64,000 nt of DNA, taken from Pseudomonas sp. Tri1 (GTDB taxonomy: Bacteria; Pseudomonadota; Gammaproteobacteria; Pseudomonadales; Pseudomonadaceae). This document shows positions 19,066-28,211 of this stretch, in pieces. The notes below the pieces were generated by a model that saw nothing but the letters and a program-made list of their open reading frames with translations, made no database searches and had not been told where the DNA came from. The position numbers and the translations under genes are program-made. How positions within the stretch are numbered: the first letter of the stretch is position 1; every line of letters starts with the position of its first letter. The DNA lies in contig NZ_CP072913.1 of NCBI RefSeq assembly GCF_017968885.1, positions 682,001 through 746,000 of the forward strand. Reading direction: 5' to 3'.

Positions 19066-19545
19066 TTAGTGCATGTGCATTTGGTTTTTGTCGCCGTCAG
19101 GCGCTTTTTTCTGCACCGCGACGTCAACGGTCACGTCGCCGGCTTTTTCGAAATGCAGGGTCATGGCAAAGCGTTTGCCATCACTGAGCAGGCTGCGGTC
19201 TTTCAGCTCCAACAGCATCACGTGGTAGGCCATCGGCGCGAAGGTAGCCGTCGCTCCGGGGGCAATATCCACAGCGGGCACCGGTTGCATTTTCATCAGG
19301 CCGCCTTGCATCACATGCTCGTGGAGCTCGGCTTTGCCGGCAATCGGCGAGTCGACGCTGAGCAGTTTGTCGGCGGTGGTGCCCTTGTTGTGAATCACGA
19401 AATACGCGGCCACGGTCGGTGCATTGGGCGGCAATTCCTGGGACCAGGGGTGAGCGATTTCGAGGTCGCCAACTTTGTATTGATGGGCATGGGCGAAGCT
19501 CACTGGAAGCAACAGGGCAGCCAGCAGGACGAGTCTGTTCAACAT
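19066..19545 (-). CDS. Periplasmic copper chaperone PCu(A)C
   Basis: A 159-residue protein with signal peptide (MLNRLVLLAALLLPVSFAHA) and the single PCu(A)C cupredoxin-like domain. The expected Met/His copper motif is spread over HEHVMQGGLMKMQPV and MAYHVMLLELK. The C-terminal tail (PDGDKNQMHMH) is also rich in copper ligands. Family members carry Cu(I) in the periplasm, often to cytochrome oxidase. Its operon with a copper receptor suggests it takes copper entering through that receptor. Confidence 0.93.
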   Translation of the reverse strand: MLNRLVLLAALLLPVSFAHAHQYKVGDLEIAHPWSQELPPNAPTVAAYFVIHNKGTTADKLLSVDSPIAGKAELHEHVMQGGLMKMQPVPAVDIAPGATATFAPMAYHVMLLELKDRSLLSDGKRFAMTLHFEKAGDVTVDVAVQKKAPDGDKNQMHMH

Positions 19546-19591
19546 GGGTGATTCTCCAGAACGATTCAGGACGCGGGTTTAATGCGGGGAA

Positions 19592-19990
19592 TCAGACCAG
19601 AGGAGAGGCGCGGGGGTTGAGGCTCGGCCATTGCTGGCGCGGTGTGGGGCTGTCGAGTGTTGAGTGGGCGACACCGCGATGGGCCGGCCGTAGATCCATA
19701 TACAACCGAGGCGCGTGCCCGGCAAGCGCCACCAACGGCGCGGAACCTGAGCAGCACCAACAATGCTGCATCGTCGAATGATTGTCCTGCTGCGGCGTGC
19801 CTTGCTCGAGCTTGCCCAGGGAAATCGCCAGCATTTTCGTGCCGCTGGAGGAACAGAAGCTGCCCCACAGCACTTGTTCGGTCGGTGCACTCGCCACCGT
19901 GCCACCGTTGCCGGAAAGGGGCATGGCAAGCATGTTGAACAGCACTGCGAAGCAGGCGATCCAGGCAAATGCAAGCCGTTGTCGGGACAT
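19592..19990 (-). CDS. DUF2946-like protein with Cys-rich motif
   Basis: A 132-residue protein with an N-terminal hydrophobic segment (LAFAWIACFAVLFNMLAMPL), typical of DUF2946 proteins found beside OprC-like receptors. The central HSTMQHCWCCSG cluster offers His, Met and Cys ligands for copper. It is the first gene of the copper group; an 8-base inverted repeat lies 23-51 bases upstream of its ATG. Function unknown; copper handling is inferred from ligands and context. Confidence 0.82.
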   Translation of the reverse strand: MSRQRLAFAWIACFAVLFNMLAMPLSGNGGTVASAPTEQVLWGSFCSSSGTKMLAISLGKLEQGTPQQDNHSTMQHCWCCSGSAPLVALAGHAPRLYMDLRPAHRGVAHSTLDSPTPRQQWPSLNPRASPLV

Positions 19991-20012
19991 GGGGCAAATC
20001 CGCTCGGTTGGG

Positions 20013-20041
20013 CGATCAGGTGGCGGTATTTAGCCTGATCG
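20013..20041. promoter_or_regulatory. Inverted repeat upstream of the copper genes
   Basis: The perfect 8-base arms CGATCAGG and CCTGATCG are separated by 13 bases, 23-51 bases before the first copper gene. The position suits an operator, but a leader hairpin is equally possible. It does not match a CueR or Fur consensus that I can recall. Confidence 0.35.
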
Positions 20042-20236
20042 GGGTTGAGAAGTAAAAAGGCCGCGTGCGGTGTAGGGTCGCAGGGCTGGTGTTAACAGTA
20101 GCAACAGATCGTCGAGTGAGTGCTGTTGTCGCGGGGAAGCTTACCCTCGCTGGGCGACGAAGCGGTCCTCAATCCTGATACAGCGTTTGACAGGGAGTGG
20201 CATCTGCTGTTTTTGGCGTGGCAACAGAACAGGCAG

Positions 20237-20959
20237 TCAGGCCAACTGCCGTAGCCCCTGCAACACCTCATCCACTGTCCCAAACTCCCGATCCACCCCC
20301 GGCAACACCGGCCGCTTCAACACCAGTACCGGCACGCCTCGCTCCCGCGCCACCTCCAGTTTCGGCTCAGTAGCCGTGCTGCCACTGTTCTTGCTGACCA
20401 GTACATCGATCCGCCGCCGTTCGAACAGCTCACGCTCACCCTCGATGTGAAACGGCCCACGGGCACCAATGACTTCGCAGCGCTCATTTCCGGGGTAAAC
20501 GTCCAGGGCGCGCAGGGTCCAGAACTGCTCTGGCGGAATTTCGTGCAGGTGTTGCAGTGGCTCGCGACCGAGGGTGAACAGGGGGTGGTGGAAGGGTTGC
20601 AGGGCCTGGATCAGTTCGCTCCAGTCAGCCACTTCGCGCCAGTCATCGCCGGCCTGGGGTTGCCAGGCCGGACGGCGCAGGGCCCAGCAGGGAATGGCGC
20701 AGGCTTGAGCTGCTTGGGCGGCGTTGTGGCTGATCTGCGCGGCGTAGGGGTGGGTGGCGTCCAGCAGCAGGTCGATGCCTTCGGCACGGACGAATTGCGC
20801 CAGCCCTTCGGCGCCGCCGTAGCCGCCGACGCGCACCTGGCAGGTCAGGTCGGTGGGGACGCGACCGATACCTGCCAGGCTGTAGATATGCTGGGGCCCG
20901 AGTGTGCGGGCGATGGCCAGGGCTTCGGTGACGCCGCCCAGTAGCAAGATACGTTTCAT
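20237..20959 (-). CDS. cobK: Precorrin-6A reductase CobK
   Basis: A 240-residue CobK/CbiJ protein: [20 protein letters not shown] is the Rossmann-like start, with [20 protein letters not shown], and [20 protein letters not shown] near the end, all typical. It uses NADPH to reduce the C18-C19 bond of precorrin-6A. The start overlaps cbiD by 4 bases, and cbiD overlaps cobL by 8, giving a tight minus-strand operon. Confidence 0.95.
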   Translation of the reverse strand: MKRILLLGGVTEALAIARTLGPQHIYSLAGIGRVPTDLTCQVRVGGYGGAEGLAQFVRAEGIDLLLDATHPYAAQISHNAAQAAQACAIPCWALRRPAWQPQAGDDWREVADWSELIQALQPFHHPLFTLGREPLQHLHEIPPEQFWTLRALDVYPGNERCEVIGARGPFHIEGERELFERRRIDVLVSKNSGSTATEPKLEVARERGVPVLVLKRPVLPGVDREFGTVDEVLQGLRQLA

Positions 20960-22053
20960 TGCAAGGCTCCGGCGTGTCCAACGATCCCGCCCTGGCGATC
21001 GATGGCGAAGACTTCGACCTGGACCTGGGCCGGCACCACGCTGCGAGCGAAGGCCAGCGCATGCTCACACACCGAGTCGCCGAGGGCGATGCCGGCGGCG
21101 CTGGCCATTGCCAGGGCTTGCTGGCTGGTGTTGGCCTGGCGGATGCCTTGCTGCAACGCCTCATCGGCACCGATGGCGGCCGCCCATTCGGCCAGTTGTG
21201 GCAGGTCGATGCTCGAGTGGCGGCTGTGCAGGTCCATGTGGCCAGCGGCGAGTTTGCTGATTTTGCCGAAGCCGCCGCAGAGGCTGAGTTTTTCCACCGG
21301 CACCTTGCGCACATGTTTGAGCACGGCGCCGACGAAGTCGCCCATTTCGATCAGGGCGATTTCCGGCAGGTTGTAGACCCGGCGCATGGTGTCTTCGCTG
21401 GCATTGCCGGTGCAGGCGGCGATGTGCAGGTAGCCGTTGGTTTTCGCCACGTCGATGCCCTGGTGGATCGAGGCAATGTAGGCCGCGCAGGAGAACGGCC
21501 GGACGATGCCGCTGGTGCCGAGGATCGACAGGCCGCCGAGAATCCCCAGGCGTGGATTCATGGTTTTCAGTGCCAGGGCTTCGCCGCCCTCGACATTGAC
21601 CGTGACTTCGAAACCGCCGGCGTAACCGCTTTCCTCGGCCAGCCGACCGAGGTGGTCGTTGATCATTTTGCGCGGCACCGGGTTGATCGCCGGTTCACCG
21701 ACATCCAGCACCAGTCCTGGTCGCGTCACCGTGCCGACGCCGCGACCGGCGATGAAGCGCACACCGGGTTCGTCGATCAAGCGCACCTGGGAAAACAACA
21801 GGGCGCCGTGGGTCACGTCCGGGTCGTCGCCAGCGTCCTTGATCGTCCCAGCCTCGGCGCCCTGTTCGGTCAGCCGACAGAACTCCAGGCGCATCTGCAC
21901 CTGCTTGCCCTTGGGCAGCACGATCTCCACGGCATCGGCGTGGATGCCGCACAGCAGCAAGCGGGCCGCCGCCAGGCTGGTGGCGGTGGCGCAACTGCCG
22001 GTGGTCAGGCCGCTGCGCAGGGGCGCGGGTTGTTCGGCGGTTTCGTCACGCAT
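20956..22053 (-). CDS. cbiD: Cobalt-precorrin-5B C1-methyltransferase CbiD
   Basis: A 365-residue CbiD protein. The N-terminus has [20 protein letters not shown], the middle [20 protein letters not shown] and [20 protein letters not shown], all family hallmarks. CbiD methylates C1 of the ring in the anaerobic route. In Pseudomonas it occurs with the oxygen-dependent CobG, where it presumably stands in for CobF. Confidence 0.95.
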   Translation of the reverse strand: MRDETAEQPAPLRSGLTTGSCATATSLAAARLLLCGIHADAVEIVLPKGKQVQMRLEFCRLTEQGAEAGTIKDAGDDPDVTHGALLFSQVRLIDEPGVRFIAGRGVGTVTRPGLVLDVGEPAINPVPRKMINDHLGRLAEESGYAGGFEVTVNVEGGEALALKTMNPRLGILGGLSILGTSGIVRPFSCAAYIASIHQGIDVAKTNGYLHIAACTGNASEDTMRRVYNLPEIALIEMGDFVGAVLKHVRKVPVEKLSLCGGFGKISKLAAGHMDLHSRHSSIDLPQLAEWAAAIGADEALQQGIRQANTSQQALAMASAAGIALGDSVCEHALAFARSVVPAQVQVEVFAIDRQGGIVGHAGALQ

Positions 22054-23257
22054 CGAGGGGTTTGACCAGGTCGAGCAAGGTGATTGGCAATGCCTGGCGC
22101 CAGGTATCGAACTCGCCCAATGGCTGGGCTTGGGCGATGTGGATCCGGGTCAGTTCGCCGCCGTGACGTTCGCGCCAGTTCATGAGCGTCATCTCGCTTT
22201 GCAGGGTCACGGCGTTGGCCACGAGCCGGCCGCCGGGCTTGAGCTGCTCCCAGCAGGCGTCGAGCACGCCTTCGCGAGTGACGCCGCCACCGATGAATAC
22301 TGCGTCTGGCCGCTCCAGGTTTTCCAGCGCCTGGGGGGCTTTCCCGCGAATCAGTTGCAGGCCGGGCACGCCGAGGGTGTCGCGGTTACGTTCGATCAGC
22401 GCTTGACGACCTTCGTCGGCCTCGATGGCCAGCGCGCGGCAGCTGGGGTGGGCGCGCATCCATTCGATGCCGATGGAGCCGCTGCCGGCGCCGACATCCC
22501 AGAGCAGTTCACCGGGCGTCGGGGCGAGGCGGGCGAGGGTGATGGCGCGTACGTCGCGCTTGGTCAACTGGCCGTCATGTTCAAAGGCCGCGTCCGGCAA
22601 ACCGGCCAGGCGCGACAGGCGCAACGCCGAGGGTTCGGCGCGGCATTCGATGGCGATCAGGTTCAGGTCGGCGACGGTGGGATCGGACCAGTGTGCCGCA
22701 CTGTTGTCGAGCCGTCGTTCTGCCACACCGCCGAGGTGTTCCAGCACGGTCATGGGGCTGGGGCCGAACCCACGTTCGCGCAGCAGTGCCGCGACCGCCG
22801 CCGGACTCTGGCGGTCATTGCTCAGCAGCAACAGCCTGACGCCAGTGGATAAATGCACATTGAGCGCCGCCAGCGGGCGTGCCACCAGCGACAGCGTGAC
22901 CACGTCCTGCAGTGGCCAACCCAGGCGCGCCGCCGCCAGCGAACAAGAGGATGGCGCGGGGATGATCAACATCTGATCGCTTGGCACCTGCTTGGCCAGG
23001 CTGGCGCCTACGCCGTAGAACATTGGATCGCCGCTGGCCAGTACGCACACCGACTCGCCCCGTCGCGCCAGCAGCGGTTCCAGGGAGAACGGGCTGGGCC
23101 ACAGCTCCCGTTCGCCACGGATACACACCGGCAACAGCGCCAGTTGCCGGTCGCTGCCGACAATGTGTGACGCCCGCAGCAAGGCATGGCGAGCCGTTCG
23201 GCCCAGGCCCTTGAAGCCGTCTTCACCGATGCCCACTACGGTCAGCCAGGGTGTCAT
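22046..23257 (-). CDS. cobL: Precorrin-6Y C5,15-methyltransferase (decarboxylating) CobL
   Basis: A 403-residue fusion of CbiE (residues 1-200, [39 protein letters not shown]) and CbiT (C-terminal, [23 protein letters not shown]-binding motif, [20 protein letters not shown]). It methylates C5 and C15 and removes the ring C acetate carboxyl. The ATG at 23257 ([13 protein letters not shown]) is the family start. It is the first gene of the cobL-cbiD-cobK operon and diverges from cobG. Confidence 0.96.
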   Translation of the reverse strand: MTPWLTVVGIGEDGFKGLGRTARHALLRASHIVGSDRQLALLPVCIRGERELWPSPFSLEPLLARRGESVCVLASGDPMFYGVGASLAKQVPSDQMLIIPAPSSCSLAAARLGWPLQDVVTLSLVARPLAALNVHLSTGVRLLLLSNDRQSPAAVAALLRERGFGPSPMTVLEHLGGVAERRLDNSAAHWSDPTVADLNLIAIECRAEPSALRLSRLAGLPDAAFEHDGQLTKRDVRAITLARLAPTPGELLWDVGAGSGSIGIEWMRAHPSCRALAIEADEGRQALIERNRDTLGVPGLQLIRGKAPQALENLERPDAVFIGGGVTREGVLDACWEQLKPGGRLVANAVTLQSEMTLMNWRERHGGELTRIHIAQAQPLGEFDTWRQALPITLLDLVKPLDA

Positions 23258-23626
23258 CTGTGTTCCTCGAAACGATGAATTTGATTTGCCGGTGTTTATG
23301 CTTGCGAACCGGCTCGCCATCATACCGCGCCCCGACATATCAGGGGCTTGGCGTAACATCATCAGCACAGATGGACCGCTATCGCGAGCAAGCCCGCTCC
23401 CACGGGGGATTGGTGGTGAACACAGGGTTTGTGAACAATCTGATCAAACTGTGGGAGCGAGCTTGCTCGCGATGGCGGCGGTACAGACAACCTATTTGGA
23501 TCAGGGAACCCGTGTTCTTGAGCAATCTCGCTTCAATCCGACCGGCAAGCTTTTCATGACCCCCGGCAAAGCAGGCATAATGTCGGTCCTTCGCCGTCAT
23601 GGCGTGCCTTATCTTCCGGTCTGCCC
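23258..23626. other. Divergent intergenic region cobL / cobG
   Basis: A gap of 369 bases between two divergent cobalamin operons. It holds a REP doublet. I looked for a cobalamin riboswitch on both strands and could not recognise a B12 box. Promoters for both operons must be here but are not clear by eye. Confidence 0.5.
23380..23473. repeat. REP doublet between cobL and cobG
   Basis: Reverse arrangement: ATCGCGAGCAAGCCCGCTCC first, then GTGGGAGCGAGCTTGCTCGC, about 50 bases apart. Confidence 0.87.
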
Positions 23627-24946
23627 TTGAACGAACGTCCATCCTCCAACGTCATACGCCCCTCCGGTTGCCCGGGGTTGCTGCGGGTTGTCCAGGCGTT
23701 GGACGGTGGGATCTGCCGGATCAAGCTCGATGGCGGTTCCATTCAGGCGGGGCAGGCCGAAGCCGTGGCGTCGGCGGCCGAGCGGTTTGCCGGTGGCGTG
23801 ATCGAGGCAACCAACCGTGGCAACCTGCAAATCCGCGGCATCGGCCTCGAACACGGCGCGTTGATCGAACAATTGCTGGCCGCCGGGCTTGGGCCCCGAA
23901 CCCCGGCTGGCGACGACGTGCGCAACCTGATGCTCAGCCCCTCGGCCGGGATCGACCGGCAGATGCTGTTCGACACCGGCCCGTTGGCCGCGCAGATTCT
24001 CTTCACCTTGCAAACCCATGAACGCTTCCATGAGCTGTCGGCCAAGTTCGCCGTGCAACTGGACGGCGGTGAAGCCATGGCGATGCTTGAACATCATCAT
24101 GACCTGTGGCTGTCGGCCCTGGTCCGCGACGGCGAGACTTGGCTGGCCTTCGGCTTGGCCGGCTCCCCACTGGATGAGCCGGCAGGCCGGGTCCCCGTGG
24201 CCCAGGGGCACGCGTTGGTGGTGACAGTGCTGGAATTGTTTCTCGACCTGGCCCGCCCGGACCAGACACGCATGCGCCACTTGCTGGCTGAAATCCCCAC
24301 GGATGAGTTCATGAGCCAGTTGGCCAGCCGTGTGCCGTTGCAACCGTGTCTCGATTGGCAACGGGATGTATCCATCGACGGACTGCACATCGGTATTCAT
24401 CCCCAGCACGATGAGCGGGTCTACGTCGGTGGCGCGGCGCCGCTTGGCCGGCTCGACGCGCACATGCTGCGCGGGGCGGCGCAGTTGGCACGGGAGAAGG
24501 GCGACGGCAGCCTTCGTTTTACCCCTTGGCAAAGCCTGATGTTGCCCAACGTGCGCCGCGAGGAGGCCGAAGGAGTTCTGGCGCGGCTTGGGGGATTGGG
24601 CTTTTTTTGCACGGTCGACCAACCCCTGGCGCAACTCATTGCCTGCACCGGCTCCAGTGGCTGCGCCAAGGCCCTGGCCGACACCAAGGCCGACGCCCGC
24701 CAACTGGCCGAGCTGCTGCAAGGCCAGGGCCGGGTCCTGAAGGTCCATCTATCAGGCTGCCAGCGTTCCTGCGCGGCGGCCCATATCGCGCCCGTCACCT
24801 TGCTGGCGGTCGCTCCCGGTCGTTACGACCTGTATTTTCGCGATGCCACGCTGCCGGGTTTCGGCGCGTTGCAGGCACACAATCTGACTATTGAAGCGCT
24901 CGGCCACTGGCTCGACGCTCGCCCCCGGAGCCCCCTTGATGCTTGA
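23627..24946 (+). CDS. cobG: Precorrin-3B synthase CobG
   Basis: A 439-residue protein related to sulfite/nitrite reductases. It has two ferredoxin-like half repeats and the siroheme/4Fe-4S cysteines in CTGSSGCAKAL and SGCQRSC (CX5C and CX3C). CobG uses oxygen to make precorrin-3B, marking the aerobic corrin route. The start appears to be TTG at 23627 (reading as MNERPSSNVIRPSGCPGLLR); the first conserved block begins at residue 13, so a later start is unlikely. The end overlaps cobH by 8 bases. Confidence 0.94.
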   Translation: MNERPSSNVIRPSGCPGLLRVVQALDGGICRIKLDGGSIQAGQAEAVASAAERFAGGVIEATNRGNLQIRGIGLEHGALIEQLLAAGLGPRTPAGDDVRNLMLSPSAGIDRQMLFDTGPLAAQILFTLQTHERFHELSAKFAVQLDGGEAMAMLEHHHDLWLSALVRDGETWLAFGLAGSPLDEPAGRVPVAQGHALVVTVLELFLDLARPDQTRMRHLLAEIPTDEFMSQLASRVPLQPCLDWQRDVSIDGLHIGIHPQHDERVYVGGAAPLGRLDAHMLRGAAQLAREKGDGSLRFTPWQSLMLPNVRREEAEGVLARLGGLGFFCTVDQPLAQLIACTGSSGCAKALADTKADARQLAELLQGQGRVLKVHLSGCQRSCAAAHIAPVTLLAVAPGRYDLYFRDATLPGFGALQAHNLTIEALGHWLDARPRSPLDA

Positions 24947-25565
24947 TTACATCCGCGACGGTCAGGAGATCTATCGCAACTCCTTCGCGATCATTCGCGC
25001 CGAGGCCAACCTGGCGCGCATTCCGGCCGACCTGGAAAAACTCGCGGTGCGAGTGATCCACGCTTGCGGCATGGTCGAGGCCGTCGATGGCCTGCAGTTT
25101 TCCGAAGGCGCGGGCACGGCGGGGCGCCAGGCGTTGGCCGCGGGTGCGCCGATCCTGTGCGATGCGCGGATGGTGTCCGAAGGCGTGACCCGGGCTCGGC
25201 TGCCGGCGAACAACCCGGTGATCTGCACTTTGCGCGACGAGAGCGTGCCGGCGTTGGCCCTTGAGCTGGGCAACACCCGTTCGGCCGCCGCCCTGGAACT
25301 GTGGCGTCCGCACCTGGAAGGCAGCGTCGTGGTCATCGGCAACGCGCCGACCGCGCTTTTTTATCTGCTGGAAATGCTCGACGCTGGCGCGCCGAAACCG
25401 GCGCTGATCCTCGGCTTTCCGGTGGGCTTCGTCGGCGCCGCCGAATCCAAGGCGATGCTGGCGGCCAACAGCCGTGGCGTGCCGTTCGTGATCATGCAAG
25501 GCCGCCTGGGCGGCAGCGCCATGGCCGCCGCGGCCGTCAATGCCCTCGCTACGGAGATTGAATGA
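24939..25565 (+). CDS. cobH: Precorrin-8X methylmutase CobH
   Basis: A 208-residue CobH/CbiC protein that moves the C11 methyl to C12 to give hydrogenobyrinate. Family blocks: [20 protein letters not shown], the catalytic-His region [10 protein letters not shown], and [13 protein letters not shown]. The ATG at 24939 gives the usual length. It overlaps cobG by 8 and cobI by 4 bases. Confidence 0.96.
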   Translation: MLDYIRDGQEIYRNSFAIIRAEANLARIPADLEKLAVRVIHACGMVEAVDGLQFSEGAGTAGRQALAAGAPILCDARMVSEGVTRARLPANNPVICTLRDESVPALALELGNTRSAAALELWRPHLEGSVVVIGNAPTALFYLLEMLDAGAPKPALILGFPVGFVGAAESKAMLAANSRGVPFVIMQGRLGGSAMAAAAVNALATEIE

Positions 25566-26296
25566 TGCAGCAGCCTGGACGTCTGATCGGCCTCGGCGTG
25601 GGCCCTGGTGACCCGGAACTGATTACCGTCAAGGCCCTGCGCCTGCTGCGCGAATCGCCCGTGGTGGCGTACTTCGTCGCCAAGGGCAAGAAGGGCAATG
25701 CCTTCGGCATCATCGAGGCGCATTTGCAGGACGCGCAGACCTTGCTGCCGCTGGTCTACCCGGTCACCACCGAAGCCCTGCCGGCGCCGTTGTCCTATGA
25801 ACAAGTGATCGCCGATTTCTACGACACCGCCGCCGAACAGTTGGCCGTGCACTTGGATGCCGGGCGCGACGTGGCGGTGATCTGCGAGGGCGATCCGTTC
25901 TTCTACGGCTCCTACATGTACCTGCACGATCGCCTGGCCGAGCGCTATGACGCCGAAGTCATTCCCGGCGTGTGCTCGATGCTCGGTGGCGCCTCGGTGC
26001 TCGGTGCGCCGCTGGTCTATCGCAACCAGAGCCTGTCGGTGCTCTCCGGCGTTCTACCCCATGAAGAACTCAAGCGGCGTTTGGCCGATGCCGATGCGGC
26101 GGTGATCATGAAACTGGGGCGCAACTTCCCCAAGGTTCGCCAGGTGCTCCAGGAACTGGGCCTGGATGGGCGCGCGCTGTACGTCGAACGGGCGACCATG
26201 GCCAACCAGAAAATCGTACCGCTGGATGACGTCGAACCGATGTCCTCGCCGTACTTCTCGCTGATCATTGTGCCGGGCGAACGGTGGCAAGGCTGA
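25562..26296 (+). CDS. cobI: Precorrin-2 C20-methyltransferase CobI
   Basis: A 244-residue SAM-dependent tetrapyrrole methylase. [20 protein letters not shown] is the N-terminal glycine-rich motif, [20 protein letters not shown] the SAM-binding loop, and [20 protein letters not shown] the substrate region. It methylates C20 of precorrin-2. It starts with ATG ATG at 25562 and shares one base with the next gene. Confidence 0.96.
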   Translation: MMQQPGRLIGLGVGPGDPELITVKALRLLRESPVVAYFVAKGKKGNAFGIIEAHLQDAQTLLPLVYPVTTEALPAPLSYEQVIADFYDTAAEQLAVHLDAGRDVAVICEGDPFFYGSYMYLHDRLAERYDAEVIPGVCSMLGGASVLGAPLVYRNQSLSVLSGVLPHEELKRRLADADAAVIMKLGRNFPKVRQVLQELGLDGRALYVERATMANQKIVPLDDVEPMSSPYFSLIIVPGERWQG

Positions 26297-27990
26297 TGAC
26301 ATCCAAGACAGCGGCCATCGTCATCCTCGGCCCGGGCAGCCTCGCCACCGCTCGGCGGATCCAGCAGCGCTACCCTGATGCCCTGATTCACGGCCTGAGC
26401 GGACGGGTCGAGGGCGCGGATCGTTCATACCTCGAATTCGGCGCGACGTTGCGCGAGCTCTACCAACAGGACACGCCGATCATCGCCTTGTGCGCGGCCG
26501 GCATCGTCATCCGCACCCTGGCGCCGCTGCTGCTGGAAAAAGGCCTCGAGCCGCCGGTGCTGGCGGTGGCTGAGGATGGCAGCGCCGTGGTCCCGCTGCT
26601 GGGCGGCCTGGGCGGAGTGAATGTCATGGCCCGGGAAATCGCCGCCGCGCTGCAAGTCGCGCCGGCGATCACCACCAGCGGTGAATTGCGTTTTGGCACT
26701 TGCCTGCTCAATCCGCCGAGTGGCTACAGCCTCGGCGACCTGGAGCAAGGCAAGCGGTTTGTCTCCGATCTGCTGGCCGGTGAATCGGTGCGCATCGAAG
26801 GCGCCGCGCCGTGGCTGGATCAGGCGCAGTTGCCTGAGGATATACAGGCACGGCTGGCGATCCGTATCGACAGTGCTGCGGGAACACCCGCGGCGGATGA
26901 GCTGCGGATTTATCCGCGCAATGTGCTGGTGGCGTTGAGTGCAGGGGCGTCGGCGGACATCGGCGCGATCCTGAAGGAGGCCGGCCTCGCGCCGCAGTCG
27001 CTGGCGTGCCTGTTGGCGGCGGACAGCGACATGGCCCGTGCTGAGTTACACGAAATGGCGTCGGCCTTGGGTGTGCCGCTGCGTTTTGCGGCGGCCAATA
27101 GCAACCTCGAAACGTGGTTGAGCGATGCCCTCGGCCAACCCGCATCGCTACAGGTCATGGGCAGTCATGCCATCGCCGTGGCCGAGCAGCCCCTCGATCC
27201 GCGGCAGATCGGTCGCCCGCGCGGGCGCCTGGCGGTGATCGGCCTCGGCCCGGGCGCTGCCGAGTTGATGGTGCCGGCGGTGCGCGCCGAACTCGACCGT
27301 GCCACCGATGTGCTGGGCTACGAAACCTATGTGCGCATGGCCGGGCCCTTCCGGGCCGATCAGGTGCAGCACTGCACTGACAACCGCGAAGAAATGCAGC
27401 GTGCCCGGCATGCCTTTGAACTGGCGGCCCAGGGGCGGTCGGTGGTGGTGGTGTCGTCCGGCGACCCGGGCGTGTTCGCCATGGCTGCCGCCGTACTGGA
27501 AGCATTGCATGAGTCGACGGATGCTCATTGGCACAACGTCGATTTGCAGATCCTGCCGGGTGTCTCGGCCTCCCTGGCGACCGCCGCCCAGGCGGGTGCG
27601 CCGCTGGGCCATGACTTCTGCGTGATGTCGCTGTCGGACAACCTCAAGCCCTGGTCGATCATCGAGAAGCGCCTCGACCTGGCGGCCGAAGCCGACCTGG
27701 CCCTGGCCTTCTACAACCCGATCTCCCGTTCCCGGCCATGGCAGTTGGGTCGGGCGCTGGAGATCGTCGGGCAACATCGCACGGCGCAAACGCCTGTGGT
27801 GCTGGGGCGCGATATCGGTCGTCCGGGGCAGACGTTGCGTGTCACCACGCTGGGGGCATTGACCCCGGATCAAGTGGACATGCGCACCATGGTGCTGATC
27901 GGTTCCTCCACTACCTGCGTGTTCCCGCGCGCGTCCGGCGCCAGCTGGGTCTATACGCCTCGCTGGTATGGATCCAAGCCAGCCTCCTGA
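26296..27990 (+). CDS. cobJ: CbiG-CobJ fusion: precorrin-3B C17-methyltransferase
   Basis: A 564-residue fusion. Residues 1-330 are CbiG/CobE-like (IIALCAAGIVIRTLAPLLLE, GGLGGVNVMAREIAAAL). Residues from about 310 on are the CobJ/CbiH methylase (RGRLAVIGLGPGAAELMVPA, VVVVSSGDPGVFAMAAAVLE, LAFYNPISRSRPWQL). CobJ methylates C17 with ring contraction; CbiG opens the lactone in the anaerobic route. The ATG at 26296 overlaps the cobI stop (TGATG). Fusion of the two is common in Pseudomonas. Confidence 0.95.
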   Translation: MTSKTAAIVILGPGSLATARRIQQRYPDALIHGLSGRVEGADRSYLEFGATLRELYQQDTPIIALCAAGIVIRTLAPLLLEKGLEPPVLAVAEDGSAVVPLLGGLGGVNVMAREIAAALQVAPAITTSGELRFGTCLLNPPSGYSLGDLEQGKRFVSDLLAGESVRIEGAAPWLDQAQLPEDIQARLAIRIDSAAGTPAADELRIYPRNVLVALSAGASADIGAILKEAGLAPQSLACLLAADSDMARAELHEMASALGVPLRFAAANSNLETWLSDALGQPASLQVMGSHAIAVAEQPLDPRQIGRPRGRLAVIGLGPGAAELMVPAVRAELDRATDVLGYETYVRMAGPFRADQVQHCTDNREEMQRARHAFELAAQGRSVVVVSSGDPGVFAMAAAVLEALHESTDAHWHNVDLQILPGVSASLATAAQAGAPLGHDFCVMSLSDNLKPWSIIEKRLDLAAEADLALAFYNPISRSRPWQLGRALEIVGQHRTAQTPVVLGRDIGRPGQTLRVTTLGALTPDQVDMRTMVLIGSSTTCVFPRASGASWVYTPRWYGSKPAS

Positions 27991-27994
27991 ATGA

Positions 27995-28015
27995 GGGCGG
28001 CCTGCCTGGCCGCCC
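27995..28015 (+). terminator. Hairpin after cobJ
   Basis: A perfect 8-bp stem GGGCGGCC / GGCCGCCC with a 5-base loop, starting 5 bases after the cobJ stop. There is no clear T run after it, so it may be a weak terminator or a 3' stabiliser of the cobalamin operon transcript. Confidence 0.5.
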
Positions 28016-28211
28016 TGTTCGATTGCAACTCTCGATTCTCGTCATTGAATCTTGAATCTTTGAAATGCATTGAAAGCCTTCCTGTTTGAGTTGTTGGGTT
28101 TTAGGCGCTAGTTTGTCTGCCTTCTATCGTTTCTTAGTTTTGCCTGGTGCGGCGGTGGATCTTTATTTATTTTAGTCTTGCTATTAGTCAAGTTGGACGA
28201 GGAGTGTTTTT

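Noticed and set aside
20092..20283. 63-codon Cys-rich minus-strand frame overlapping the cobK 3' end
   Set aside because: Overlaps cobK, has no ribosome site and no known motif.
23258..23626. Possible cobalamin riboswitch before cobL or cobG
   Set aside because: No B12-box-like conserved core could be recognised on either strand.
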